This document shows, one piece after another, positions 54,301 through 64,000 of a stretch of DNA of 64,000 nucleotides. Each line of letters opens with the position of its first letter. Within the stretch, counting starts at the first letter, position 1. Below the pieces are notes generated by a model. That model had not been told where the DNA came from and did no database searches. It was given only the letters and a program-made list of their open reading frames with translations. The translations under genes were made by a program, and so were the position numbers. The stretch lies in assembly GCF_009720825.1 (NCBI RefSeq), contig NZ_WNKY01000020.1, forward strand, positions 39,729 to 103,728. The letters are read 5' to 3'. The stretch is from Duganella radicis (GTDB taxonomy: Bacteria; Pseudomonadota; Gammaproteobacteria; Burkholderiales; Burkholderiaceae_D).

Positions 54301-55602
54301 AATACCCAGACGGTGCAGGGTTGGTGCACGGTTCAGCATGATCGGGTGTTCGCGGATCACGTCTTCCAGGATGTCCCAGACCACTGGTTCTTGAATCTCC
54401 ACCAGTTTCTTGGCAGCCTTGATGGTGGTCGCCAGACCCATCAGTTCCAGCTTGTTGAAGATGAACGGCTTGAACAGTTCCAGCGCCATCAGCTTCGGCA
54501 GACCGCACTGGTGCAGTTTCAGCTGCGGACCCACCACGATGACCGAACGGCCCGAGTAGTCGACGCGCTTACCCAGCAAGTTCTGACGGAAGCGGCCGCC
54601 CTTGCCTTTGATCATTTCAGCCAGCGATTTCAGCGGACGCTTGTTGGCGCCGGTCATCGCTTTGCCGCGACGGCCGTTGTCCAGCAGCGAGTCTACCGCT
54701 TCTTGCAGCATACGCTTTTCGTTGCGCGTGATGATCTCTGGAGCGCGCAGCTCCATCAGGCGTTTCAGACGGTTGTTACGGTTGATGACGCGGCGATACA
54801 GGTCATTCAGGTCCGAGGTCGCGAAACGGCCGCCGTCCAGTGGCACCAGTGGGCGCAGTTCCGGTGGCAGCACCGGCAGCACTTCCATGATCATCCATTC
54901 AGGCTTGATGCCCGAACGCTGGAACGCTTCCAGCACTTTCAGACGCTTGGCGTATTTCTTGATCTTGGCTTCGGACTTCGATTCCTTCAGTTCCACGCGC
55001 AGGGTTTCGGCATCGCGGTGGATGTCGATCGAGCGCAGCAGTTCGCGGATACCTTCAGCGCCCATGAAGGCGGTGAAGTCGTCGCCGTACTCTTCGTACT
55101 TGGCGGCGTAATCGTCTTCCGACATGATCTGGCACTTCTTCAGCGGGGTCATGCCAGGATCGGTCACGACGTAAGCTTCGAAGTACAGCACGCGTTCGAT
55201 GTCGCGCAGGGTCATGTCCAGCACCATGCCCAGACGGGACGGCAGCGATTTCAGGAACCAGATGTGGGCGGTTGGCGAAGCCAGTTCGATGTGGCCCATG
55301 CGCTCACGGCGCACCTTGGCCAGCGTGACTTCGACGCCGCATTTTTCGCAGATCACGCCACGGTGTTTCAGGCGCTTGTACTTGCCGCACAGGCACTCGT
55401 AGTCCTTGATCGGGCCAAAGATCTTGGCGCAGAACAGACCGTCGCGCTCAGGCTTGAAGGTACGGTAGTTGATGGTTTCCGGCTTTTTGACTTCGCCGTA
55501 GGACCACGAACGGATTTTCTCAGGCGAGGCGAGACCGATCTTGATCGCGTCAAAGGTCTCGTTCGTCTGTACTTGCTTGAATAGATCGAGCAGTGCTTTC
55601 AT
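51373..55602 (-). CDS. rpoC: RNA polymerase beta' subunit
   Basis: A 1409-residue subunit of RNA polymerase. The catalytic-centre motif is NADFDGDQMAVH. The zinc-binding N-terminal cluster reads CLCGKYKRLKHRGVICEKCG, and the trigger-loop region and C-terminal repeats are intact. GGAGTGATAC precedes the ATG. It is the last gene of the ribosomal/RNA polymerase cluster, 73 bp after rpoB. Length and sequence are as expected for betaproteobacteria; there are no breaks. Confidence 0.99.
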   Translation of the reverse strand: MKALLDLFKQVQTNETFDAIKIGLASPEKIRSWSYGEVKKPETINYRTFKPERDGLFCAKIFGPIKDYECLCGKYKRLKHRGVICEKCGVEVTLAKVRRERMGHIELASPTAHIWFLKSLPSRLGMVLDMTLRDIERVLYFEAYVVTDPGMTPLKKCQIMSEDDYAAKYEEYGDDFTAFMGAEGIRELLRSIDIHRDAETLRVELKESKSEAKIKKYAKRLKVLEAFQRSGIKPEWMIMEVLPVLPPELRPLVPLDGGRFATSDLNDLYRRVINRNNRLKRLMELRAPEIITRNEKRMLQEAVDSLLDNGRRGKAMTGANKRPLKSLAEMIKGKGGRFRQNLLGKRVDYSGRSVIVVGPQLKLHQCGLPKLMALELFKPFIFNKLELMGLATTIKAAKKLVEIQEPVVWDILEDVIREHPIMLNRAPTLHRLGIQAFEPVLIEGKAIQLHPLVCAAFNADFDGDQMAVHVPLSIEAQMEARTLMLASNNILFPSNGEPSIVPSQDIVLGLYYATREAINAKNEGMLFPDVSEVIRAYDNKEVELTTRITVRIVENPKDPATGEFVRTVTRYETTVGRAILSEILPKGLPFSVLNRALKKKEISKLINTSFRKCGLRATVVFADQLMQSGFRLATRAGISICVDDMLVPPQKVTLISTAESEVKQIEQQYASGLVTAGERYNKVVDIWGKTSDEVGKAMMDQLKVEDVIKRDGTKSTQESFNAIYMMADSGARGSAAQIRQLAGMRGLMAKPDGSIIETPITANFREGLNVLQYFISTHGARKGLADTALKTANSGYLTRRLVDVTQDLVVIEDDCGTSNGTVMKAMVEGGEVIEALRDRILGRVAGTDIVNPETQATLYEAGTLLDEDMVEEIERVGIDEVKVRTPLTCDTRYGLCAKCYGRDLGRGLLVNAGEAVGVVAAQSIGEPGTQLTMRTFHIGGAASRAAVASSVEAKSNGTIRFTSTMRYVTNGKGAQIVISRSGEVLITDDHGRERERHKVPYGATLIVKDGMAVKAGTALATWDPLTRPIITEYAGTVRFENVEEGVTVARQVDEVTGLSTLVVIDAKRRGSLTKTMRPQVKLLNDDGHEVKIAGTEHAVAIGFQVGALIMVKDGQQVSVGEVLARIPTESQKTRDITGGLPRVAELFEARSPKDAGMLAEVTGTVAFGKETKGKQRLEITDMDGNKHEFLITKDKQVLVHDGQVVNKGEMIVDGPADPQDILRLLGIEALARYIVDEVQDVYRLQGVKINDKHIEVIVRQMLRRVQITNAGDTNYIVGEQVERSELLEENDRVTAENKLPATYENVLLGITKASLSTDSFISAASFQETTRVLTEAAIMGKRDGLRGLKENVIVGRLIPGGTGLAFHRARKEKEQWEVEERQALLAAEKAAMAGADIEATEVAPHDGEA

Positions 55603-55675
55603 GTATCACTCCAGGTAGTGATGAATTCTTTAAACTGCCCCGCCGGCGACTGCCAGCGGGGCCCGTGCGTGTGTC

Positions 55676-59785
<4,110 letters not shown>

Positions 59786-59955
59786 GGACACTCCGTGAGT
59801 GACAGAAAGGGAAAAAATTTCAGGTTTTGCCTGTATTCCAGCAGAACCGGGCTGTCTGTCACACAGACGAAACCTGAAACTTCTACCATTTCCAGCTGAT
59901 TCAATTGGGACTGCAACGTCAATACAACGCTACAAATACGACACAGACGACAAAG

Positions 59956-60011
59956 GAGCCAAAGCCGAAAGTTTCCCCTCTTTCAAGGGGAAACTTCCGC
60001 AGCTTTGGCTC
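59956..60011 (-). promoter_or_regulatory. Long hairpin between rplL and rpoB
   Basis: Two nested arms pair: GAGCCAAAGC with GCTTTGGCTC (outer) and AAGTTTCCCC with GGGGAAACTT (inner), the latter with an 8-base loop, separated by short mismatched bulges. No T-run follows, so it is not a simple terminator. In E. coli the same position has an attenuator and an RNase III processing hairpin; this structure plausibly plays that role here. Confidence 0.65.
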
Positions 60012-60051
60012 GTGGCGCTAACTATCAACTGTTAGCGGCCGGTACAACGAA

Positions 60052-60429
60052 TTACTTCAGGTCGGCCTTGGCGCCAGCTTCTTCCAGCTTCTTCTTAGCG
60101 GCTTCAGCGTCAGCTTTCGACAGGGCTTCTTTCACGGTCTTCGGTGCGCCGTCAACCAGGTCTTTGGCTTCTTTCAGGCCCAGACCGGTGATTTCGCGAA
60201 CTGCTTTAATCACGCCAACTTTGTTAGCGCCAACTTCCGACAGAACCAGGTTGAACTCGGTTTGCTCTTCAGCAGCAGCAGCAGCGCCAGCTGCGCCGCC
60301 AGCTGCTGGAGCAGCCATTGCAGCGGCCGAAACGCCGAATTTCTCTTCGAAAGCTTTAACCAGTTCGTTCAGGTCCATTACGGACATTTCGCTCACTGCG
60401 TTCAGGATGTCGTCTTTGCTAATTGCCAT
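60052..60429 (-). CDS. rplL: Ribosomal protein L7/L12
   Basis: A 125-residue stalk protein with the N-terminal dimerisation part (MAISKDDILNAVSEMSVMDL), an Ala/Gly-rich hinge (AAPAAGGAAGAAAAAE) and the factor-binding C-domain with GLGLKEAKDLVDGAPK. I use the ATG at 60429, following TTGGAG. It lies 61 bp after rplJ and before rpoB. Confidence 0.99.
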   Translation of the reverse strand: MAISKDDILNAVSEMSVMDLNELVKAFEEKFGVSAAAMAAPAAGGAAGAAAAAEEQTEFNLVLSEVGANKVGVIKAVREITGLGLKEAKDLVDGAPKTVKEALSKADAEAAKKKLEEAGAKADLK

Positions 60430-60490
60430 TTGAAACTCCAATAATTTTGATTCGTTAATTCAGAATGCTACTTGAGAAAAAACCGGCCAA

Positions 60491-61012
60491 TTACGCGGCT
60501 GGGGCTTCTGCTTCCGCAGGAGCGCCTTCGGATTTTTTCGCTGCCAGAGCAGCCAGACCACGTGCAAAGCCCGAAACCGGAGCCAGCATAACGCCCAACA
60601 GCTGCGAGATGAGGACTTCACGGCTAGGAATGCTCGCCAACGCTGCGACAGCTGCTTTATCCAGCTGTTTGCCTGCGTAGTTACCGGCAGTGATAACCAG
60701 TTTGTCGTTGGTTTTAGCGAAGTCGGCTACGACTTTAGCTGCTGCAACGGCATCATCCGAGATCGAGTAGATCAGCGGACCGGTCATGCTGTCTGCCAGG
60801 GCGGCGAATTGCGTGCCTTCAACGGAGCGACGAGCGAGGGTGTTTTTCAACACACGCAGGTACACGCCTTGAGCGCGCGCTTTGGCACGGAGTTGCGTCA
60901 AGTGAGCAACCTGGATGCCACGATACTCGGCCACGACGATAGTTTGCGCAGTTGCTACTTTTGCGGAAACTTCGGCAACAACGGCCTTTTTGTCATTCAG
61001 ATTGAGACCCAC
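60491..61012 (-). CDS. rplJ: Ribosomal protein L10
   Basis: A 173-residue stalk-base protein: MGLNLNDKKAVVAEVSAK at the start, then VVAEYRGIQVAHLTQLRAKA and the L7/L12-binding C-terminal helix. I start at GTG (61010-61012), which has AAGGAG 7 bp upstream; a longer frame lacks a site. The C-terminal tail is rich in Ala-Glu-Pro. It is preceded by a leader of about 250 bp and followed by rplL. Confidence 0.98.
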   Translation of the reverse strand: MGLNLNDKKAVVAEVSAKVATAQTIVVAEYRGIQVAHLTQLRAKARAQGVYLRVLKNTLARRSVEGTQFAALADSMTGPLIYSISDDAVAAAKVVADFAKTNDKLVITAGNYAGKQLDKAAVAALASIPSREVLISQLLGVMLAPVSGFARGLAALAAKKSEGAPAEAEAPAA

Positions 61013-61264
61013 GGTCAATCTCCTTAAATGATAACCAGCTGAATTGCCGGCCATCGGTTCGAACAACGGCGTCCGAGGTTAGGAGTCCAATGGACTGCAA
61101 AACTTGATCGGGAACACCATCTGCGTTGGGTGAAACAACTCAATTAACCAGATGCCTGCCTGATGCATCCAGCCCAACGGTCTTTGATTGCGGCTGCTGC
61201 CGAAACAGCAGCCATCCCAAAGAACTGCGCCAAGCTTTTCAGCTCAGCGACTTAATTTTGTAAC
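61013..61264 (-). promoter_or_regulatory. rplJ leader region (likely L10-type autoregulatory leader and promoter)
   Basis: A 252-bp stretch between rplA and rplJ without a gene. In related bacteria this interval holds the rplJ promoter and the structured L10-binding leader. Several short inverted repeats can be drawn, but I could not assign a specific fold by eye. Confidence 0.4.
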
Positions 61265-61960
61265 TTAGGCTGCCAGGGTAGCCTGGTCAACACGGACGCC
61301 AGCGCCCATGGTCGACGACAGGGAAACCTTGCGCAGGTACACACCTTTCGACGAGGCCGGCTTGGCTTTGTTCAGCGCGTCGATCAGGGCGTTCAGGTTG
61401 TTTTTCAGGTCGGCGTCCGAGAACGACTTGCGGCCGATAGTCGCGTGGATGATACCTGCCTTGTCGGTACGATACTGCACCTGGCCGGCTTTCGCGTTTT
61501 TCACGGCGGTAGCGACGTCAGGGGTAACGGTGCCGACTTTCGGGTTAGGCATCAGGCCGCGCGGGCCCAGGATCTGACCCAGGGTACCAACGATACGCAT
61601 GGTGTCTGGCGAAGCGATGACGATGTCGAAAGGCATGTCGCCGGCTTTGACGCGCTCGGCCAGGTCTTCCATACCGACCACGTCGGCGCCAGCTGCTTTA
61701 GCGGCTTCAGCCTTGTCGCCCGAAGCGAACACGGCAACGCGAACGGTCTTGCCGGTGCCGGCTGGCAGCACCACGGAACCACGCACCACCTGGTCCGATT
61801 TCTTCGGATCCACACCCAGCTGGACCGACACGTCGATCGATTCGTTGAACTTGGCGGTGGCCAGTTCTTTGATCAGAGCAACAGCGTTGTCGAACGAGTA
61901 GTTCTTGGTGGTGTCAACTTTGGCCTTGATGGCTTGTGCGCGTTTGGACAGTTTTGCCAT
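61265..61960 (-). CDS. rplA: Ribosomal protein L1
   Basis: A 231-residue protein of the large subunit L1 stalk, starting MAKLSKRAQAIKAKVDTTKN. Family landmarks include FNESIDVSVQLGVDPKKSDQ, VRGSVVLPAGTGKTVRVAVF and GPRGLMPNPKVGTVT. L1 also represses its own operon by binding the rplK leader. It starts 2 bp after the rplK stop, so the two genes are coupled. Confidence 0.99.
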   Translation of the reverse strand: MAKLSKRAQAIKAKVDTTKNYSFDNAVALIKELATAKFNESIDVSVQLGVDPKKSDQVVRGSVVLPAGTGKTVRVAVFASGDKAEAAKAAGADVVGMEDLAERVKAGDMPFDIVIASPDTMRIVGTLGQILGPRGLMPNPKVGTVTPDVATAVKNAKAGQVQYRTDKAGIIHATIGRKSFSDADLKNNLNALIDALNKAKPASSKGVYLRKVSLSSTMGAGVRVDQATLAA

Positions 61961-61962
61961 GA

Positions 61963-62394
61963 TTACAGACCTTCCACGGTGATGCCCATCGAACGTGCGG
62001 AACCAGCGATGGTGCGTACGGCAGCATCCAGGTCGGCAGCGGTCAGGTCAGGGGTTTTCAGTTTAGCGATTTCTTCAGCTTGCGCGCGGGTCAGCTTGCC
62101 GACCTTGTCGGTATGTGGCTTGGCCGAACCTTTTTGCACGCCCGAATGCTTCTTGATCAGGAAGGTCGCTGGCGGGGTCTTCATCACGAAGGTGAAGGAC
62201 TTGTCCGCGAAGGCGGTGATCACCACCGGGATCGGCATGCCTGGTTCCATGCCTTGGGTCTGCGCGTTGAACGCTTTGCAGAATTCCATGATGTTCAGAC
62301 CGCGCTGACCCAGCGCCGGGCCGATCGGTGGGGATGGGTTTGCTTTACCAGCTGGCACTTGCAGCTTGATAAAACCAATGATTTTCTTTGCCAT
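61963..62394 (-). CDS. rplK: Ribosomal protein L11
   Basis: A 143-residue protein, MAKKIIGFIKLQVPAGKANP, then SPPIGPALGQRGLNIMEFCK, with the proline-rich N-domain that binds thiostrepton-type antibiotics together with 23S rRNA. It is the first ribosomal gene after nusG and is preceded by a conserved hairpin (62426-62457). Confidence 0.99.
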   Translation of the reverse strand: MAKKIIGFIKLQVPAGKANPSPPIGPALGQRGLNIMEFCKAFNAQTQGMEPGMPIPVVITAFADKSFTFVMKTPPATFLIKKHSGVQKGSAKPHTDKVGKLTRAQAEEIAKLKTPDLTAADLDAAVRTIAGSARSMGITVEGL

Positions 62395-62425
62395 GATGGC
62401 TCCTGTCTTGGATATGAGTAGTAGC

Positions 62426-62457
62426 GCCCCGTGATGCGATCCATTGCATGACGGGGC
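62426..62457 (-). promoter_or_regulatory. Hairpin in the rplK leader (candidate L1-binding site)
   Basis: GCCCCGT ... ACGGGGC pairs over 7 bp, with inner ATGC/GCAT pairs, 32 bp upstream of rplK. L1 represses its own operon through such an mRNA structure in related bacteria. The match to the known site is by position and shape, not by a verified sequence motif. Confidence 0.45.
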
Positions 62458-62517
62458 TCCTCTTGTGCCAGATTAACTAGGGTTTTGACACCGTCGCCCG
62501 TTCTGGCGAACGGTTGT

Positions 62518-63132
62518 TTATACTTTTTCGACTTGGCCGAATTCGAGTTCGACTGGCGTTGCGCGGCCAAAAATGGTGACCGAGACGCGCACTTTCGATT
62601 TCTCGTAGTTGACTTCCTCGACATTGCCGTTGAAGTCAGTGAACGGACCGTCCTTGATGCGGACTTGCTCGCCCACTTCGTACAGCACTTTAGGCCGTGG
62701 CTTCTCGACGCCCTCTTGCATCTGCTGCATGATCTTGTCGATCTCGCGCGCCGGAATCGGGGTCGGCTTGTTCGATTTGCCACCGATGAAGCCGGTGACC
62801 TTGCTGGTGTTTTTCACCAGGTGCCAGGTCTCGTCGGTCATTTCCATCTCGACCAGCACATAGCCAGGGAAGAAACGACGTTCGGTGACCGATTTCTGGC
62901 CGTTGCGCACTTCGACCACTTCTTCGGTCGGCACCAGGATCTGGCCAAACTGGTCTTGCATGCCGGCGCGCTCGACGCGCTCGGTCAGCGCACGCTGCAC
63001 GCTTTTCTCCATGCCGGAATACGCATGCACAACGTACCAGCGCTTGTTGCTCACTGGTACGCTGATTGGCGCTGCGCCAGCGTCTTGCTCAGGAACCGCG
63101 CCCTGAGCGTCGTCTTGCACATTTTCGCTCAT
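62518..63132 (-). CDS. nusG: Transcription termination/antitermination factor NusG
   Basis: A 204-residue NusG with the NGN domain (KRWYVVHAYSGMEKSVQRAL, then RRFFPGYVLVEMEMTDETWH) and a KOW domain (GEQVRIKDGPFTDFNGNVEE). It is about 23 residues longer than E. coli NusG, because of an N-terminal Gln/Ala/Asp-rich tail. It links RNA polymerase to Rho and to ribosomes. Its start overlaps the secE stop by one base (TAATG). Confidence 0.97.
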   Translation of the reverse strand: MSENVQDDAQGAVPEQDAGAAPISVPVSNKRWYVVHAYSGMEKSVQRALTERVERAGMQDQFGQILVPTEEVVEVRNGQKSVTERRFFPGYVLVEMEMTDETWHLVKNTSKVTGFIGGKSNKPTPIPAREIDKIMQQMQEGVEKPRPKVLYEVGEQVRIKDGPFTDFNGNVEEVNYEKSKVRVSVTIFGRATPVELEFGQVEKV

Positions 63133-63515
63133 TATTTTCGTATGCCCAGAATGACGTCGTACAACAGGAATTCCAAAGTCTTATCCGTGCCCCACAGGAA
63201 AATCGCCATCACCAGCACGAAGGCAAACACGATGCCGGTGATCTGGGTCGCCTCGCGACGGGTAGGCCATACGACCTTTTTCGTCTCGCGAACGGATTCT
63301 TTGGCGAAATTCAGGAAATCACGGCCAGTCGACGAAGTCCACAAGATCAAAACGGCAAAAGCCAAACCAGCCACAAGTGCGCCTGCGCGTACCAGAGCTG
63401 GTTTGTCCGACAGGTAGTAAAAACCTATCACGCCTGCGATTGCAACGACAATTGCCAGTGCAACCTTAATCTTGTCATTCGACGTGCTGACGGTCTGCAC
63501 GGATTGATTAGACAT
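63132..63515 (-). CDS. secE: Preprotein translocase subunit SecE
   Basis: A 127-residue membrane protein. The essential part is the C-terminal helix after KESVRETKKVVWPTRREATQ, with a final hydrophobic segment (ITGIVFAFVLVMAIFLWGTD). Two earlier hydrophobic segments lie at about residues 15-55. It forms the SecYEG channel with SecY and SecG. Overlaps nusG by one base. It lies downstream of tRNA-Trp. Confidence 0.97.
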   Translation of the reverse strand: MSNQSVQTVSTSNDKIKVALAIVVAIAGVIGFYYLSDKPALVRAGALVAGLAFAVLILWTSSTGRDFLNFAKESVRETKKVVWPTRREATQITGIVFAFVLVMAIFLWGTDKTLEFLLYDVILGIRK

Positions 63516-63551
63516 TTATATTTTACTTTCGGTGCCCTGCACCAGATTCGG

Positions 63552-63627
63552 TGGCAGGGGCGGAGGGCCTCGAACCCCCAACCTTCGGTTTTGGAGACCG
63601 ACGCTCTGCCAATTGAGCTACGCCCCT
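63552..63627 (-). tRNA. tRNA-Trp (CCA anticodon)
   Basis: A 76-nt cloverleaf on the minus strand: acceptor AGGGGCG pairs with CGCCCCT, the D-arm has AGCTCAATTGGCAGAGC, the anticodon loop reads CTCCAAA giving CCA, and the T-arm has GGTTCGAGGCC. The terminal CCA is encoded. The tRNA-Trp sits between tuf and secE, as in many betaproteobacteria. Confidence 0.98.
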
Positions 63628-63649
63628 ACATAAAACCACAAAGGATCGG

Positions 63650-63679
63650 ATTATACCACCCGGTCAGACCGGGTGGCAA
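63650..63679 (-). promoter_or_regulatory. Predicted promoter of tRNA-Trp and secE-nusG, with a hairpin in the spacer
   Basis: On the minus strand, TTGCCA (63674-63679) and an exact TATAAT (63650-63655) are 18 bp apart, placing the start about 16 nt before tRNA-Trp. The spacer itself is an inverted repeat (CCACCCGGTC-AGA-CCGGGTGG). The same hairpin could mark the end of the tuf transcript, but no T-run follows it. Confidence 0.6.
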
Positions 63680-63692
63680 TCGTCATTCCTTA

Positions 63693-64000
63693 TCAGGCGA
63701 TGATCTTGGCGACCACGCCTGCGCCTACGGTACGGCCACCCTCACGGATAGCGAAGCGCAGACCTTCTTCCATCGCGATCGGGTTGATCAGCTTGACGGT
63801 GATCGACACGTTGTCGCCTGGCATAACCATTTCTTTGTCCGCTGGCAGCTCGATCGAACCGGTCACGTCGGTGGTACGGAAGTAGAACTGTGGACGGTAG
63901 TTGTTGAAGAACGGGGTGTGACGGCCGCCTTCATCTTTCGACAGAACGTAGATCTCGCCGGTGAAGTGGTTGTGCGGCTTGATCGAACCTGGCTTGGCCA
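63693..64000 (-). CDS. tuf: Elongation factor Tu, 3' part cut by window edge
   Basis: The C-terminal 102 residues are visible on the minus strand, ending GRTVGAGVVAKIIA before a TGA. This is the unmistakable EF-Tu C-terminal domain. The N-terminal GTPase domain lies beyond base 64000. EF-Tu delivers aminoacyl-tRNA to the ribosome. It sits upstream of tRNA-Trp and secE, as usual for this gene order. Confidence 0.97.
   Translation of the reverse strand, partial: AKPGSIKPHNHFTGEIYVLSKDEGGRHTPFFNNYRPQFYFRTTDVTGSIELPADKEMVMPGDNVSITVKLINPIAMEEGLRFAIREGGRTVGAGVVAKIIA

Noticed and set aside
63656..63673. The spacer hairpin as a classical tuf terminator
   Set aside because: It is not followed by a T-run; the sequence after it is TATAAT, which fits a promoter better.

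Overview
The window looks like a chromosome segment of a high-G+C betaproteobacterium, most likely Oxalobacteraceae (Massilia, Duganella or Janthinobacterium relatives). The reasons are the sequences and order of the secE-nusG-rplKAJL-rpoBC cluster, a PEP-CTERM protein, many methyl-accepting chemotaxis proteins, and a chromosomal NdvB-type glucan synthase. This placement is inferred by eye, without a database search.

Layout: 1-3001 holds a TldD/TldE-like protease pair and an exported methyltransferase-like protein. 3002-17495 is one long minus-strand chemotaxis locus. In transcription order it runs MCP, CheY, STAS, CheA, CheW, CheR, CheD, CheB, REC-EAL, MCP, CheW, MCP, solute-binding protein, MCP. 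Several genes overlap by ATGA, and three receptors share the same C-terminal tail motif. 17787-19971 has aqpZ, a decayed MCP pseudogene and a Crp/Fnr-type regulator ending in a strong terminator.

20151-24340 is a lower-G+C accessory segment bounded by a 31-bp direct repeat (30/31 identical). It carries a tight three-gene operon of unknown function and a degraded IS110-type transposase. The operon products show, by motif reading only, a possible HNH-like protein, a PD-(D/E)XK-like protein and a PIN-like protein. An array of TCTAA motifs spaced at multiples of about 10 bp straddles its left boundary. This is the best candidate in the window for an undescribed, possibly defence-related system. 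An Rpn/DUF4351 nuclease-like gene lies just outside it.

24406-51317 is mixed core and accessory content: panD, a GGDEF cyclase, a beta-lactamase-fold hydrolase coupled to an M1 aminopeptidase, and a TMEM165-type Mn exporter behind a yybP-ykoY-type Mn riboswitch. It continues with a 2914-residue cyclic beta-glucan synthase-like enzyme and a cysteine desulfurase/MBL-like/rhodanese fusion divergent from an Lrp-type regulator. Then come an HPP-CBS protein, a PEP-CTERM protein, a DUF885 protein, a hotdog thioesterase, a 7TM-type histidine kinase, a winged-helix/nucleotidyltransferase-like regulator and a CE2/SGNH esterase.

51327-64000 is the conserved transcription and translation block on the minus strand: tuf (partial), tRNA-Trp, secE, nusG, rplK, rplA, rplJ, rplL, rpoB, rpoC. 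It has visible leader hairpins and a shared bidirectional terminator after rpoC.
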